From Episyrphus balteatus (lineage: Eukaryota > Arthropoda > Insecta > Diptera > Syrphidae): a stretch of DNA of 64,000 nt. Shown piece by piece: positions 23,701 to 35,020 of the stretch. The stretch spans positions 24,492,501 to 24,556,500 of the forward strand of contig NC_079135.1 of NCBI RefSeq assembly GCF_945859705.1, in the 5' to 3' direction. The position numbers were made by a program, and so were the translations under genes. A model generated the notes under the pieces. The model was not told where the DNA came from, searched no databases, and was given only the letters and a program-made list of their open reading frames with translations. Position 1 is the stretch's first letter. Each line of letters starts with the position of its first letter.

Positions 23701-26700
23701 CACGTGGGTCATTTCCAAATGCCCCACGTGGGTCATTTCCAAATGCCCCACGTGGGTCATTTCCTAATGCCCCACGTGGGTCATTTCCAAATGCCCCACG
23801 TGGGGCATTTCCAGATGCCCCACGTGGGGCATTTCAAATGCCCCACGTGGGTCATTTCCAAATGCCCCACGTGGGTCATTTCAAATGCCCCACGTGGGTC
23901 ATTTCCAAATGCCCCACGTGGGTCATTTCCAAATGCCCCACGTGGGGCATTTCCAGATGCCCCACGTGGGGCCATTTCCAAATGCCCCACGTGGGTCATT
24001 TCCAGATGCCCCACGTGGGGCAATTCAAATGCCCCACGTGGGTCATTTCCAAATGTCCCACGTGGGTCATTTCCAAATGCCCCACGTGGGTCATTTCCAA
24101 ATGCCCCACGTGGGGCATTTCCAGATGCCCCACGTGGGTCATTTCCAAATGCCCCACGTGGGGCATTTCCAGATGCCCCACGTGGGGCATTTCAAATGCC
24201 CCACGTGGGTCATTTCCAAATGCCTCACGTGGGTCATTTCCAAATGCCCCACGTGGGTCATTTCCAAATGCCCCACGTGGGTCATTTCCAAATGCCCCAC
24301 GTGGGTCATTTCCTAATGCCCCACGTGGGTCATTTCCAAATGCCCCACGTGGGTCATTTCCAAATGCCCCACGTGGGGCATTTCCAGATGCCCCACGTGG
24401 GTCATTTCCAAATGCCTCACGTGGGTCATTTCCAAATGCCCCACGTGGGTCATTTCCAAATGCCCCACGTGGGTCATTTCCAAATGCCCCACGTGGGTCA
24501 TTTCCTAATGCCCCACGTGGGTCATTTCCTAATGCCCCACGTGGGTCATTTCCAAATGCCCCACGTGGGTCATTTCCAAATGCCCCACGTGGGGCATTTC
24601 CAGATGCCCCACGTGGGTCATTTCCAAATGCCTCACGTGGGTCATTTCCAAATGCCCCACGTGGGTCATTTCCAGATGCCCCACGTGGGGCATTTCAAAT
24701 GCCCCACGTGGGTCATTTCCAAATGCCCCACGTGGGTCATTTCAAATGCCCCACGTGGGTCATTTCAAATGCCCCACGTGGGTCATTTCCAAATGCCCCA
24801 CGTGGGTCATTTCCAAATGCCTCACGTGGGTCATTTCCAAATGCCCCACGTGGGTCATTTCCAAATGCCCCACGTGGGGCATTTCCAGATGCCCCACGTG
24901 GGTCATTTCCAGATGCCCCACGTGGGGCATTTCCAAATGCCCCACGTGGGTCATTTCCAAATGCCCCACGTGGGTCATTTCCAAATGCCCCACGTGGGTC
25001 ATTTCCAAATGCCCCACGTGGGTCATTTCCAGATGCCCCACGTGGGTCATTTCCAGATGCCCCACGTGGGTCATTTCCAAATGCCCCACGTGGGTCATTT
25101 CCAAATGCCCCACGTGGGTCATTTCCAAATGCCCCACGTGGGTCATTTCCAAATGCCCCACGTGGGTCATTTCCAAATGCCCCACGTGGGGCATTTCCAG
25201 ATGCCCCACGTGGGTCATTTCCAAATGCCCCACGTGGGGCATTTCCAGATGCCCCACGTGGGGCATTTCAAATGCCCCACGTGGGTCATTTCCAAATGCC
25301 CCACGTGGGTCATTTCCAAATGCCCCACGTGGGTCATTTCCAAATGCCCCACGTGGGTCATTTCCAAATGCCCCACGTGGGTCATTTCCAAATGCCCCAC
25401 GTGGGTCATTTCCAAATGCCCCACGTGGGGCATTTCCAGATGCCCCACGTGGGTCATTTCCAGATGCCCCACGTGGGGCATTTCCAAATGCCCCCCGTGG
25501 GTCATTTCCAAATGCCCCACGTGGGTCATTTCCAAATGCCCCACGTGGGTCATTTCCAAATGCCCCACGTGGGTCATTTCCAGATGCCCCACGTGGGTCA
25601 TTTCCAGATGCCCCACGTGGGGCATTTCCAGATGCCCCACGTGGGTCATTTCCAAATGCCCCACGTGGGACATTTCCAGATGCCCCACGTGGGGCATTTC
25701 AAATGCCCCACATGGGTCATTTCCAAATGCCCCACGTGGGTCATTTCCAAATGCCCCACGTGGGTCATTTCCAAATGCCCCACGTGGGTCATTTCCAAAT
25801 GCCCCACGTGGGGCATTTCCAGATGCCCCACGTGGGTCATTTCCAAATGCCCCACGTGGGTCATTTCCAAATGCCCCACGTGGGTCATTTCCAAATGCCC
25901 CACGTGGGTCATTTCCAAATGCCCCACGTGGGTCATTTCCAAATGCCCCACGTGGGTCATTTCCAAATGCCCCACGTGGGGCATTTCCAGTTGCCCCACG
26001 TGGGTCATTTCCAAATGCCCCACGTGGGTCATTTCCAAATGCCCCACGTGGGTCATTTCCAAATGCCCCACGTGGGTCATTTCCAAATGCCCCACGTGGG
26101 TCATTTCCAAATGCCCCACGTGGGTCATTTCCAAATGCCCCACGTGGGTCATTTCCAAATGCCCCACGTGGGTCATTTCCAAATGCCCCACGTGGGGCAT
26201 TTCCAGATGCCCCACGTGGGTCATTTCCAAATGCCCCACGTGGGGCATTTCCAGATGCCCCACGTGGGGCATTTCCAGATGCCCCACGTGGGTCATTTCC
26301 AAATGCCCCACGTGGGGCATTTCCAGATGCCCCACGTGGGGCATTTAAAATGCCCCACGTGGGTCATTTCCAAATGCCCCACGTGGGGCATTTCCAGATG
26401 CCCCACGTGGGGCATTTCCAGATGCCCCACGTGGGTCATTTGAAATGCCCCACGTGGGTCATTTCCAAATGCCCCACGTGGGGCATTTCCAGATGCCCCA
26501 CGTGGGGCATTTCCAGATGCCCCACGTGGGTCATTTCCAAATGCCCCACGTGGGGCATTTCCAGATGCCCCACGTGGGGCATTTCCAGATGCCCCACGTG
26601 GGGCATTTAAAATGCCCCACGTGGGTCATTTCCAAATGCCCCACGTGGGGCATTTCCAGATGCCCCACGTGGGTCATTTCCAAATGCCCCACGTGGGGCA

Positions 26701-27744
26701 TTTCCAGATGCCCCACGTGGGGCATTTCAAATGCCCCACGTGGGTCATTTCCAAATGCCCCACGTGGGTCATTTCCAAATGCCCCACGTGGGGCATTTCC
26801 AGATGCCCCACGTGGGTCATTTCCAAATGCCCCACGTGGGACATTTCCAGATGCCCCACGTGGGGCATTTGAAATGCCCCACGTGGGTCATTTCCAAATG
26901 CCCCACGTGGGTCATTTCCAAATGCCCCACGTGGGTCATTTCCAAATGCCCCACGTGGGGCATTTCCAGATGCCCCACGTGGGTCATTTCCAAATGCCCC
27001 ACGTGGGTCATTTCCAAATGCCCCACGTGGGTCATTTCCAAATGCCCCACGTGGGTCATTTCCAAATGCCCCACGTGGGTCATTTCCAAATGCCCCACGT
27101 GGGGCATTTCCAGATGCCCCACGTGGGTCATTTCCAAATGCCCCACGTGGGTCATTTCCAAATGCCCCACGTGGGTCATTTCCAAATGCCCCACGTGGGT
27201 CATTTCCAAATGCCCCACGTGGGTCATTTCCAAATGCCCCACGTGGGTCATTTCCAAATGCCCCACGTGGGTCATTTCCAAATGCCCCACGTGGGTCATT
27301 TCCAAATGCCCCACGTGGGTCATTTCCAAATGCCCCACGTGGGTCATTTCCAAATGCCCCACGTGGGGCATTTCCAGATGCCCCACGTGGGTCATTTCCA
27401 AATGCCCCACGTGGGTCATTTCCAAATGCCCCACGTGGGGCATTTCCAGATGCCCCACGTGGGGCATTTCAAATGCCCCACGTGGGTCATTTCCAAATGC
27501 CCCACGTGGGTCATTTCCAAATGCCCCACGTGGGTCATTTCCAAATACCCCACGTGGGTCATTTCCAAATGCCCCACGTGGGTCATGTCCAAATGCCCCA
27601 CGTGGGTCATTTCCAAATGCCCCACGTGGGTCATTTCCAAATGCCCCACGTGGGGCATTTCCAGATGCCCCACGTGGGGCATTTCAAATGCCCCACGTGG
27701 GTCATTTCCAAATGCCCCACGTGGGTCATTTCCAAATGCCCCAC
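17724..27744. repeat. 10-kb satellite array of a palindromic 24-bp CACGTG unit
   Basis: About 418 tandem units by length. Form A has the core ATGCCCCACGTGGGTCAT followed by TTCCAA. Form B has ATGCCCCACGTGGGGCAT, a perfect 18-bp palindrome that extends to 22 bp with flanking AA/TT, usually followed by TTCCAG. Most units centre on CACGTG; some carry CACCTG (18.6, 19.0, 22.1 and 22.2 kb). Occasional 23-bp units (ATTTCAAATG, one C lost) mark block borders. The left edge (17.7-18.6 kb) is the most varied, with units turned round at 17.84-18.06 kb and off-type CCCCAAATGTCATT units; the interior is highly uniform. A block at 19.0-19.4 kb recurs 3,207 bp downstream, and another recurs 1,291 bp apart (22.68 and 23.97 kb). 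Five of the six frames are stop-free, which creates long false reading frames. Confidence 0.97.
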
Positions 27745-28481
27745 AAAGGTACAACTCACTAGTTCTTTGAATTAACGATATCTTTTATTTATATTCTCAT
27801 TGTTTTATTTATGTTATGAGTTACGATTGTCAACAAATATTGTTTTGTAATCTTTTTATCATTTATAATTTATAGCAAGAAGTTACCTTTTACTTTATGT
27901 ATTTTTGGCAAAAAATACAGGGTGTCTAAAAAGTTCAAATTCAAAACTGCAACAGTTTTTAATTTAAAAACTTAGTCTTAAAGAGGCCTATCCCGCTATC
28001 CGGTGTTGTTTTTAATTCAGGGAGGAGGTTTAACGTTGGTATAGGGCTCTAGAGGACTATATTTTGGTAAATGGAAAGCTAATTGTTGTCAAGATGAACT
28101 ATCGATTGGGAGCTATCTCATCGGAGAAGATGAAATAACTATAAATTTTGGCTCAAAAGTCAAACTTCTTGATTTGAAATGAACAAATGAAAATTCAATG
28201 TCTTAGGATTTTCTGCAGAATAAAAGTTTCAGTTCATTTGCATATTAAGTTGGCAACATCGGCAATATCTATGAGTGATACAGCTTTTTCATTGACCATT
28301 GAAACACATCCTGCTTCATTGGCTTTCATTCTTTCAAACAATTTAAACTGTTCGATTGAGACTTCCAGTTCTATTAAGAAGGGTTAAAATAGTAAAGATG
28401 CAGCAGACATAGTTCGTTCAACAAAAAAAAAAAAACTAAACGATACTATAAAATCGCGATCAGCCGCGCGAAATGGAAATG
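27745..28481 (+). pseudogene. Decayed esterase fragment, left arm of the inverted repeat
   Basis: Pieces of a beta-esterase are recognisable in + orientation. VVKMNYRLGA occurs at about 28088, then degenerate DEIT and FSAE-like words, then SDTAF, TIETHPA and SSSIKKG at 28260-28390, and KDAADIVRS just after. The TIETHPA stretch is closest to Est-C (AIETHPA). Stops and frame shifts are frequent, a large part of the gene is missing, and an A13 tract follows at about 28425. Outside the esterase part it carries ACAGGGTGTCTAAAAAGTTC, a word also common at insect repeat borders. Its inverted partner is 30990-31764. It lacks about 40 bp present in that partner near the ATGAATATTTTAAT start-like word. 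Confidence 0.8.
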
Positions 28482-29210
28482 GCATTTGGAAATGACCCAC
28501 GTGGGGCATTTGGAAATGACCCACGTGGGGCATTTGGAAATGACCCACGTGGGGCATTTGGAAATGACCCACGTGGGGCATTTGGAAATGACCCCCGTGG
28601 GGCATCTGGAAATGCCCCACGTGGGGCATTTGGAAATGACCCACGTGGGGCATTTGGAAATGACCCACGTGGGGCATTTGGAAATGACCCACGTGGGGCA
28701 TTTGGAAATGACCCACGTGGGGCATCTGGAAATGCCCCACGTGGGGCATTTGGAAATGACCCACGTGGGGCATTTGGAAATGACCCACGTGGGGCATTTG
28801 GAAATGACAAACGTGGGGCATTTGGAAATGACCCACGTGGGGCATCTGGAAATGCCCCACGTGGGGCATTTGGAAATGACCCACGTGGGGCATTTGGAAA
28901 TGACCCACGTGGGGCATCTGGAAATGCCCCACGTGGGGCATTTGGAAATGACCCACGTGGGGCATTTGGAAATGACCCACGTGGGTCATTTCCAAATGCC
29001 CCACGTGGGTCATTTCCAAATGCCCCACGTGGGGCATTTCCAGATGCCCCACGTGGGGCATTTCAAATGCCCCACGTGGGTCATTTCAAATGCCCCACGT
29101 GGGTCATTTCCAAATGCCCCACGTGGGTCATTTCCAAATGCCCCACGTGGGGCATTTCCAGATGCCCCACGTGGGGCATTTGGAAATGACCCACGTGGGG
29201 CATCTGGAAA
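28482..29210. repeat. Satellite block, about 30 units, orientation switch
   Basis: The same 24-bp unit as the main array but in the opposite orientation (GGAAATGACCCACGTGGGGC) up to about 28985, where it turns to the main-array orientation, then turns back near 29170. Each turn occurs within the palindromic core, so no foreign sequence is needed at the switch. Confidence 0.9.
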
Positions 29211-29469
29211 TGAAAAACCTGTATCACTCATAGATATTGCCGATGTTGCCAACTTAATATGCAAATGAACTGAAACTTTTATTCTGCAGAAAATCCTAAG
29301 ACATTGAATTTTCATTTGTTCATTCCAAATCAAGAAGTTTGACTTTTGAGCCAAAATTTATAGTTATTTCATCTTCTCCGATGAGATAGCTCCCAATCGA
29401 TAGTTCATCTTGACAACAATTAGCTTTCCATTTACCAAAATATAGTCCTCTAGAGCCCTATACCAACGT
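29211..29469 (-). pseudogene. Short esterase pseudogene piece (satellite on both sides)
   Basis: The minus strand matches part of the arm at 30990-31764 (from TGTATCACTCATAGATATTG to AGAGCCCTATACCAACGT), including the MNYRLGA word. Both ends pass straight into satellite units; at the left end the shared word ATGAAAA may have served as a microhomology junction. Confidence 0.8.
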
Positions 29470-30569
29470 ATTGGAAATGACCCACGTGACCCAAATGACC
29501 CCACGTGGGTCATTTTCAAATGCCCCACGTGGGTCATTTCCAAATGCCCCACGTGGGTCATTTCCAAATGCCCCACGTGGGGCATGACCCACGTGGGGCA
29601 TTTGAAATGCCCCACGTGGGGCATCTGGAAATGCCCCACGTGGGGCATTTGGAAATGACCCACGTGGGGCATCTGGAAATGCCCCACGTAGGGCATTTGG
29701 AAATGACCCACGTGGAGCATTTGGAAATGACCCACGTGGGGCATTTGGAAATGACCCACGTGGGGCATTTGGAAATGACCCACGTGGGGCATCTGGAAAT
29801 GCCCCACGTGGGGCATCTGGAAATGCCCCACGTGGGGCATCTGGAAATGCCCCACGTGGGGCATCTGGAAATGCCCCACGTGGGGCATTTGGAAATGACC
29901 CACGTGGGGCATTTCCAGATGCCCCACGTGGGTCATTTCCAAATACTCCACGTGGGGCATTTCCAGATGCCCCACGTGGGGCATATCCAGATGCCCCACG
30001 TGGGGCATTTCAAATGCCCCACGTGGGTCATTTCCAAATGCCCCACGTGGGTCATTTCCAAATGCCCCACGTGGGTCATTTCCAAATGCCCCACGTGGGT
30101 CATTTCCAAATGCCCCACGTGGGTCATTTCCAAATGCCCCACGTGGGTCATTTCCAAATGCCCCACGTGGGTCATTTCCAAATGCCCCACGTGGGGCATT
30201 TCCAGATGCCCCACGTGGGGCATTTCCAGATGCCCCACGTGGGGCATTTCCAGATGCCCCACGTGGGGCATTTCAAATGCCCCACGTGGGTCATTTCCAA
30301 ATGCCCCACGTGGGGCATTTCCAGATGCCCCACGTGGGTCATTTCCAAATGCCCCACGTGGGGCATTTCCAGATGCCCCACGTGGGTCATTTCCAAATGC
30401 CCCACGTGGGGCATTTCCAGATGCCCCACGTCGGTCATTTCCAAATGCCCCACGTGGGTCATTTCCAAATGCCCCACGTGGGGCATTTCCAGATGCCCCA
30501 CGTCGGTCATTTCCAAATGCCCCACGTGGGTCATTTCCAAATGCCCCACGTGGGTCATTTCCAAATGCC
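29470..30569. repeat. Satellite block, about 46 units, with orientation switches
   Basis: 24-bp units, beginning with irregular copies (GACCCACGTGACCCAAATGA). Reverse units run from about 29590 to 29900, then main-array orientation to 30569. Form B (GTGGGGCAT) is commoner here than in the large array, and two units carry CACGTCGG. Confidence 0.9.
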
Positions 30570-30680
30570 ATTTCCATTTCGCGCTGATCGCGCAGCCGAC
30601 CGCGATTTTATAGTATCGTTTAGTTTTTTTTTTTTTGTTGAACGAACTATGTCTGCTGCATCTTTACTATTTTAACCCTT
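30570..30680 (-). pseudogene. Esterase pseudogene end piece
   Basis: Carries the same junction as the two long arms: satellite, then ATTTCCATTTCGCGC, a GC-rich GATCGCG cluster, TTTTATAGTATCGTTTAG, a T tract and the KDAADIVRS-coding segment on the minus strand. It stops at TTTAACCCTT and re-enters satellite. The GC-rich cluster is longer here than in the arms (GCGCAGCCGACCGCG). Confidence 0.75.
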
Positions 30681-30989
30681 AACGTGGGTCATTTCCAAAT
30701 GCCCCACGTGGGTCATTTCCAAATGCCCCACGTGGGTCATTTCCAAATGCCCCACGTGGGTCATTTCCAAATGCCCCACGTGGGTCATTTCAAATGCCCC
30801 ACGTGGGTCATTTCCAAATGCCCCACGTGGGTCATTTCAAATGCCCCACGTGGGTCATTTCCAAATGCCCCACGTGGGTCATTTCCAAATGCCCCACGTG
30901 GGTCATTTCCAAATGCCCCACGTGGGTCATTTCCAAATGCCCCACGTGGGTCATTTCCAAATGCCCCACGTGGGTCATTTCCAAATGCC
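30681..30989. repeat. Satellite block, about 13 units
   Basis: 24-bp units in main-array orientation, almost all of form A. The block connects the two copies of the pseudogene junction at 30570 and 30990, so it probably arose together with a local duplication of that junction. Confidence 0.9.
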
Positions 30990-31764
30990 ATTTCCATTTC
31001 GCGCGGCTGATCGCGATTTTATAGTATCGTTTAGTTTTTTTTTTTTTGTTGAACGAACTATGTCTGCTGCATCTTTACTATTTTAACCCTTCTTAATAGA
31101 ACTGGAAGTCTCAATCGAACAGTTTAAATTGTTTGAAAGAATGAAAGCCAATGAAGCAGGATGTGTTTCAATGGTCAATGAAAAAGCTGTATCACTCATA
31201 GATATTGCCGATGTTGCCAACTTAATATGCAAATGAACTGAAACTTTTATTCTGCAGAAAATCCTAAGACATTGAATTTTCATTTGTTCATTTCAAATCA
31301 AGAAGTTTGACTTTTGAGCCAAAATTTATAGTTATTTCATCTTCTCCGATGAGATAGCTCCCAATCGATAGTTCATCTTGACAACAATTAGCTTTCCATT
31401 TACCAAAATATAGTCCTCTAGAGCCCTATACCAACGTTAAACCTCCTCCCTGAATTAAAAACAACACCGGATAGCGGGATAGGCCTCTTTAAGACTAAGT
31501 TTTTAAATTAAAATATTCATAGCTGGACTTGATAGCACGACTCAGGAACCATCTTGTTGCAGTTTTGAATTTGAACTTTTTAGACACCCTGTATTTTTTG
31601 CCAAAAATACATAAAGTAAAAGGTAACTTCTTGCTATAAATTATAAATGATAAAAAGATTACAAAACAATATTTGTTGACAATCGTAACTCATAACATAA
31701 ATAAAACAATGAGAATATAAATAAAAGATATCGTTAATTCAAAGAACTAGTGAGTTGTACCTTT
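30990..31764 (-). pseudogene. Decayed esterase fragment, right arm of the inverted repeat
   Basis: The inverted, nearly identical copy of 27745-28481. It is a little longer, keeping about 40 bp (around 31515-31560) with a TATGAATATTTTAAT word on the minus strand that resembles the Est-B translation start region. Coding remnants include MNYRLGA, SDTAF, TIETHPA and SSSIKKG, with stops and gaps. Not a working gene. Confidence 0.8.
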
Positions 31765-33275
31765 GGACTAAAGATATGTATACATATAAATAAGTTTTTT
31801 TTTTTTATTATTTTGATATTATTTTTTTATTGTAAAGAAAATAAGAAAAATATCACCCAGTTAACTTAACAAATGGAAAACATGACAAAAGTGCAGACAA
31901 TCCAAATAATATTTTTGGTTTCCAGGATACTTAAAGCTATTACCCTAAAAATTGAATATAAATACCTACAGTTTAATAGAAAAAACAAAACACCCTTTCA
32001 ATCATGAAATAGATAATTATAATTTATTTTTATTCATGATGTCAATGACCAAAGAAATATTTTAAACATTTTTTTTTAAATATACAATTATTCTAACAGG
32101 GTGTTTTGGTACTTGTTGCACAACGTTCTTTCTTCCTTAAAAAAAAAACACCCTTTCACCCAAAATATTTCGATGCACTCTTTTAGTTCTTGGTTCTTAT
32201 GGGAAGTGAAACGTTCATGCCGAAATTTATCCCTGTACCACAATGGGAAGTGAGTTTTCTGAAAATATGTGCCAGTTGTACTAAAATTAGTAACTACATT
32301 CAAAAGGACTTTTTTAGTCATTTGGAGTTGTCGTATAAATTTTGTTTCAATTTTTTTTAGCCTACAAATAAGCATTTTTTAGCATTTAAATGACCTCTCA
32401 AGAACAATTAGTTCAAAAAATATAGCTCAACCTAAAACTGTATTATTGATGCAATTATTTGACGATGATGTTGGCCAAATCCCAAATGGGGTTCTTTGGG
32501 ACTTTATTGGTTATGTGACTAAGGGTACTTCTGCCAACAATTTCCACCAGTAAAAAATTTAGTCCGGGTCAAGCCTCTTTTTTGTATAAATTCCCTAACC
32601 TACATACATATATCAAAATAAAGACAAAAATACTTCGATGGAGAAACTTCATTGCCGACAGGGATTTCAATAGGGTAATTTGGAAGTTTCTCCATTCAAA
32701 AATAATTTCCGATAAATACCAAATTTTCGAACAAGAGACATTTTTCAGAGAATTTGTATTGCCGATAGGGTTGACTGTGAGGAAATACGATCTTGATATT
32801 CGCATGAATGACTCATTTGAATAGTTTTTTGTTTTTGACATGACCAAGAAGGGATATCAAAAAAATGGTACACATACGCCATAGTGACCGTTTTGTAATA
32901 AGACAAATTATGAATTTATGTTTATTTATTCACTCTACATTAAGTTCAAAGCCGTCATTTAAAAAATTTTAAAAGTTGTTATCGATTTGACACTTTTCTA
33001 ATTTTTAATAGAAACTTTAAATTTAATGGAGTGTGAATAAATATTAGAGTATTTTAAAGTAAACTTTTATTATTTAAAGATATTTCAAAGTTATTATAAT
33101 TTAAATAATTTAATTATAATCCTTTCTGAAGAATCACAGGTGAGCAAGTCTTACCAAAAATAAATTTTATTGATCATTTTCTCACTCCATCATTTGTATT
33201 TATTTGAAAATCATTTTTAAAAGAACGATTTACATAAAAATTTCTCCTGCCTAGTCAGCAACTTAATCTAGATCC
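31765..33275. other. Intergenic DNA with a small foldback element
   Basis: No gene is seen. At about 32923-33046 an inverted repeat with TTTATTCACTCTACATTAA and TTAATGGAGTGTGAATAAA ends looks like a small MITE; a half copy (TAATGGAGAGTGAATAAAT) is at about 58100. At 31990-32150 the words AACACCCTTTCA and ACAGGGTGTTTTGG occur in inverted arrangement. Confidence 0.35.
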
Positions 33276-34970
33276 TTAAGGTAATTTATCCACATTAACC
33301 GATTGGCATGAATCGTTTGTTATATGCATTGCGAGCAAACCTTTAGTTTTTGAAGAATTTTCCACAAATTTACAAGTTCCGAATTGTAGACTCCTGTTAA
33401 AAGGAAAAACAGAAAATGAATTAAAGTTAGCAAAAAAGGAAGTTCACGATCTACAAAAAACAACCAAGTTTTGATAATATAAGAATATTTTTCTGACCAG
33501 TCTAAATAATTTTTGGAAACTTACCCAGTGAGACAGAATTCTTCAATCATTTTAACAAAATTTGACGACATAGTTTTTTGGTTTTCAGGAAAAGATTCAT
33601 TATCGCATTCAGGGCATTTGAATATCAAATAATAATCATCTCCATGTACGGTTCCTTTAAAGACAAATTGTTCGAAATATAGTATAGGTATGTAATATTA
33701 TGACTTGCTATTATTTACCAAAATTTATATCAGAGCGATTAGACAGCAAATTTCCTACGCCAACAGGAGGTGGATTATCATACATATAACCATAAACTGG
33801 AGATTTTGTATATTCCTTGTGGAAAGCCCAAGATTTTTTTACTCCATCACCAAATATAACATCGGTATAGAGTTTTTGAAATTTAAAATAATTTTCAGCA
33901 CTAAATTTCTCATCTCCCATATATTTTTGTCGTATACTGTTTGAAAATTCCTCCAACTCTTTCTCCTCAACAACATTCGTTAAATAAAGATTAATAGGTG
34001 CAAGTTCATTCCAACGTTCATTTAACTGCTCAATGATTTCTACACCATTCGAATCTTTTTGCATATATTCCGCAGCATTGTAACCTCCATCTTCTTTTGT
34101 GAATGATGCCAACCAAGGAACCTCAGCTGATTTTCCATTTTTGATAATAACTTCTGGTTTTTCAGTGAGGAAAGTATTCTCAGCAGTTTTTGACTCAATC
34201 ACTGGTCCAAAAACAAGTGCAGGATTATATCCTATATTATTCTTTTGGAATTCTCTTGCTATACGAACTATATCTGCTGCATCTTTACTCTTTAAACACT
34301 TTTTAATAGAGCTAGATCTTTCAGTGGGGCAATCTAAATATTTCGCTACAGCAATAGCTTTCTTAGCAGGATTTGCATCAATTACCCAATATGATAAGGC
34401 TGCTCCACTCATAGACACTGCCGATGTAGCTAACTTTTCGAATCTCTTATTCATCATTTGCAAATGAACTGAAGCTGCTCCCGCAGAAAATCCCAATACT
34501 GTGATTTTTTCTGGGTTTCCATTAAATGCTCCAACATTAGCTTTAGTCCATTCTAAGGCTAAAAGTTGATCTTTTAAACCGAAATTTCCAGTAATTTGGT
34601 CATCTCCGGTGCTGAGAAAACCTAAAGCTCCTACTCGATAGTTCATCTTGACAACAATTAATTTTCTATTTTCCATAAGATAATCTACACCGTTTTCTAC
34701 AGCACTACCAAACATAAAAGCTCCTCCATGAATTAGTACCAATACTGGATAAGGTTTTTCACTCTTTAGACCAGGAGTGTAAACGTTAATGGTAAGACAA
34801 TCTTCGACACCATTTAAAAGATCTTCTTTAAAAAGAAACTGATCCCATTGCATACAAATAACCGGCGGTTTTGTTGCATCTCTTATATTGGATCTTGGTC
34901 ATTTTCTAAACAACATATCGAAGATAAACATATTACTAGAGCAATAAGTTTTACGATTAAAATATTCATA
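33276..34970 (-). pseudogene. Beta-esterase copy B, broken by a 139-nt deletion
   Basis: The layout matches the intact copies: exons 34970-33719, 33654-33525 and 33393-33276, good splice sites, GFSAG nucleophile, TKEDGGY acid, GTVHGDD histidine and a normal C-terminus. The signal-peptide start (MNILIV...) is present, but after DQDP the sequence jumps to IRDATK. Compared with Est-C, 139 nt that encode about 46 residues (VQLPNGK to KWSD) are gone, which shifts the frame and gives TAA at 34883-34885. The open frame from MQWDQ (34853) lacks the signal and first strands, so it is unlikely to fold. Everything downstream is uninterrupted, so the break is recent or the locus is polymorphic. Confidence 0.88.
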
Positions 34971-35020
34971 CTTGACCAACGTTAGCCAAAGTAAGACTAA
35001 TCAAATATTTCCATTGAACA

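Larger units (their letters stand above)
27745..31764. repeat. 4-kb inverted repeat with ~740-bp arms
   Basis: Arms 27745-28481 and 30990-31764 are inverted copies that align from AAAGGTACAACTCACTAGTT inward to the satellite junction. The centre is about 2.5 kb of satellite and shorter pseudogene pieces. A transcript through the locus would fold into a long hairpin with esterase-like sequence in its stem. An assembly error cannot be ruled out in such a repeat-rich tract, but the arms differ by an indel of about 40 bp, which argues for two real copies. Confidence 0.8.

Noticed and set aside
17724..27775. Very long open frames (up to 1,738 codons) encoding repeats such as MPHVGHFQ, NAPRGSFP and CPTWVISK
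   Set aside because: The 24-bp unit is divisible by three and has no stop in five of six frames, so openness is automatic on both strands. 23-bp units shift the frame repeatedly, there is no splice or promoter context, and no frame is favoured by synonymous change.
29010..29354. Open frame mixing satellite peptides with an esterase-like tail
   Set aside because: It runs from a decayed esterase piece straight into satellite; the esterase part has lost most of its domain and the rest is repeat translation.
17724..30989. CRISPR-like array of short regular repeats
   Set aside because: Units are contiguous with no unique spacers, the genome is eukaryotic, and the pattern is a satellite.
33705..33944. 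Plus-strand open frames opposite the esterases (also 34099, 38052, 38352, 42887, 46132, 46397, 46760)
   Set aside because: They lie antisense to well-supported esterase exons and mirror their codon pattern; no independent evidence of coding.
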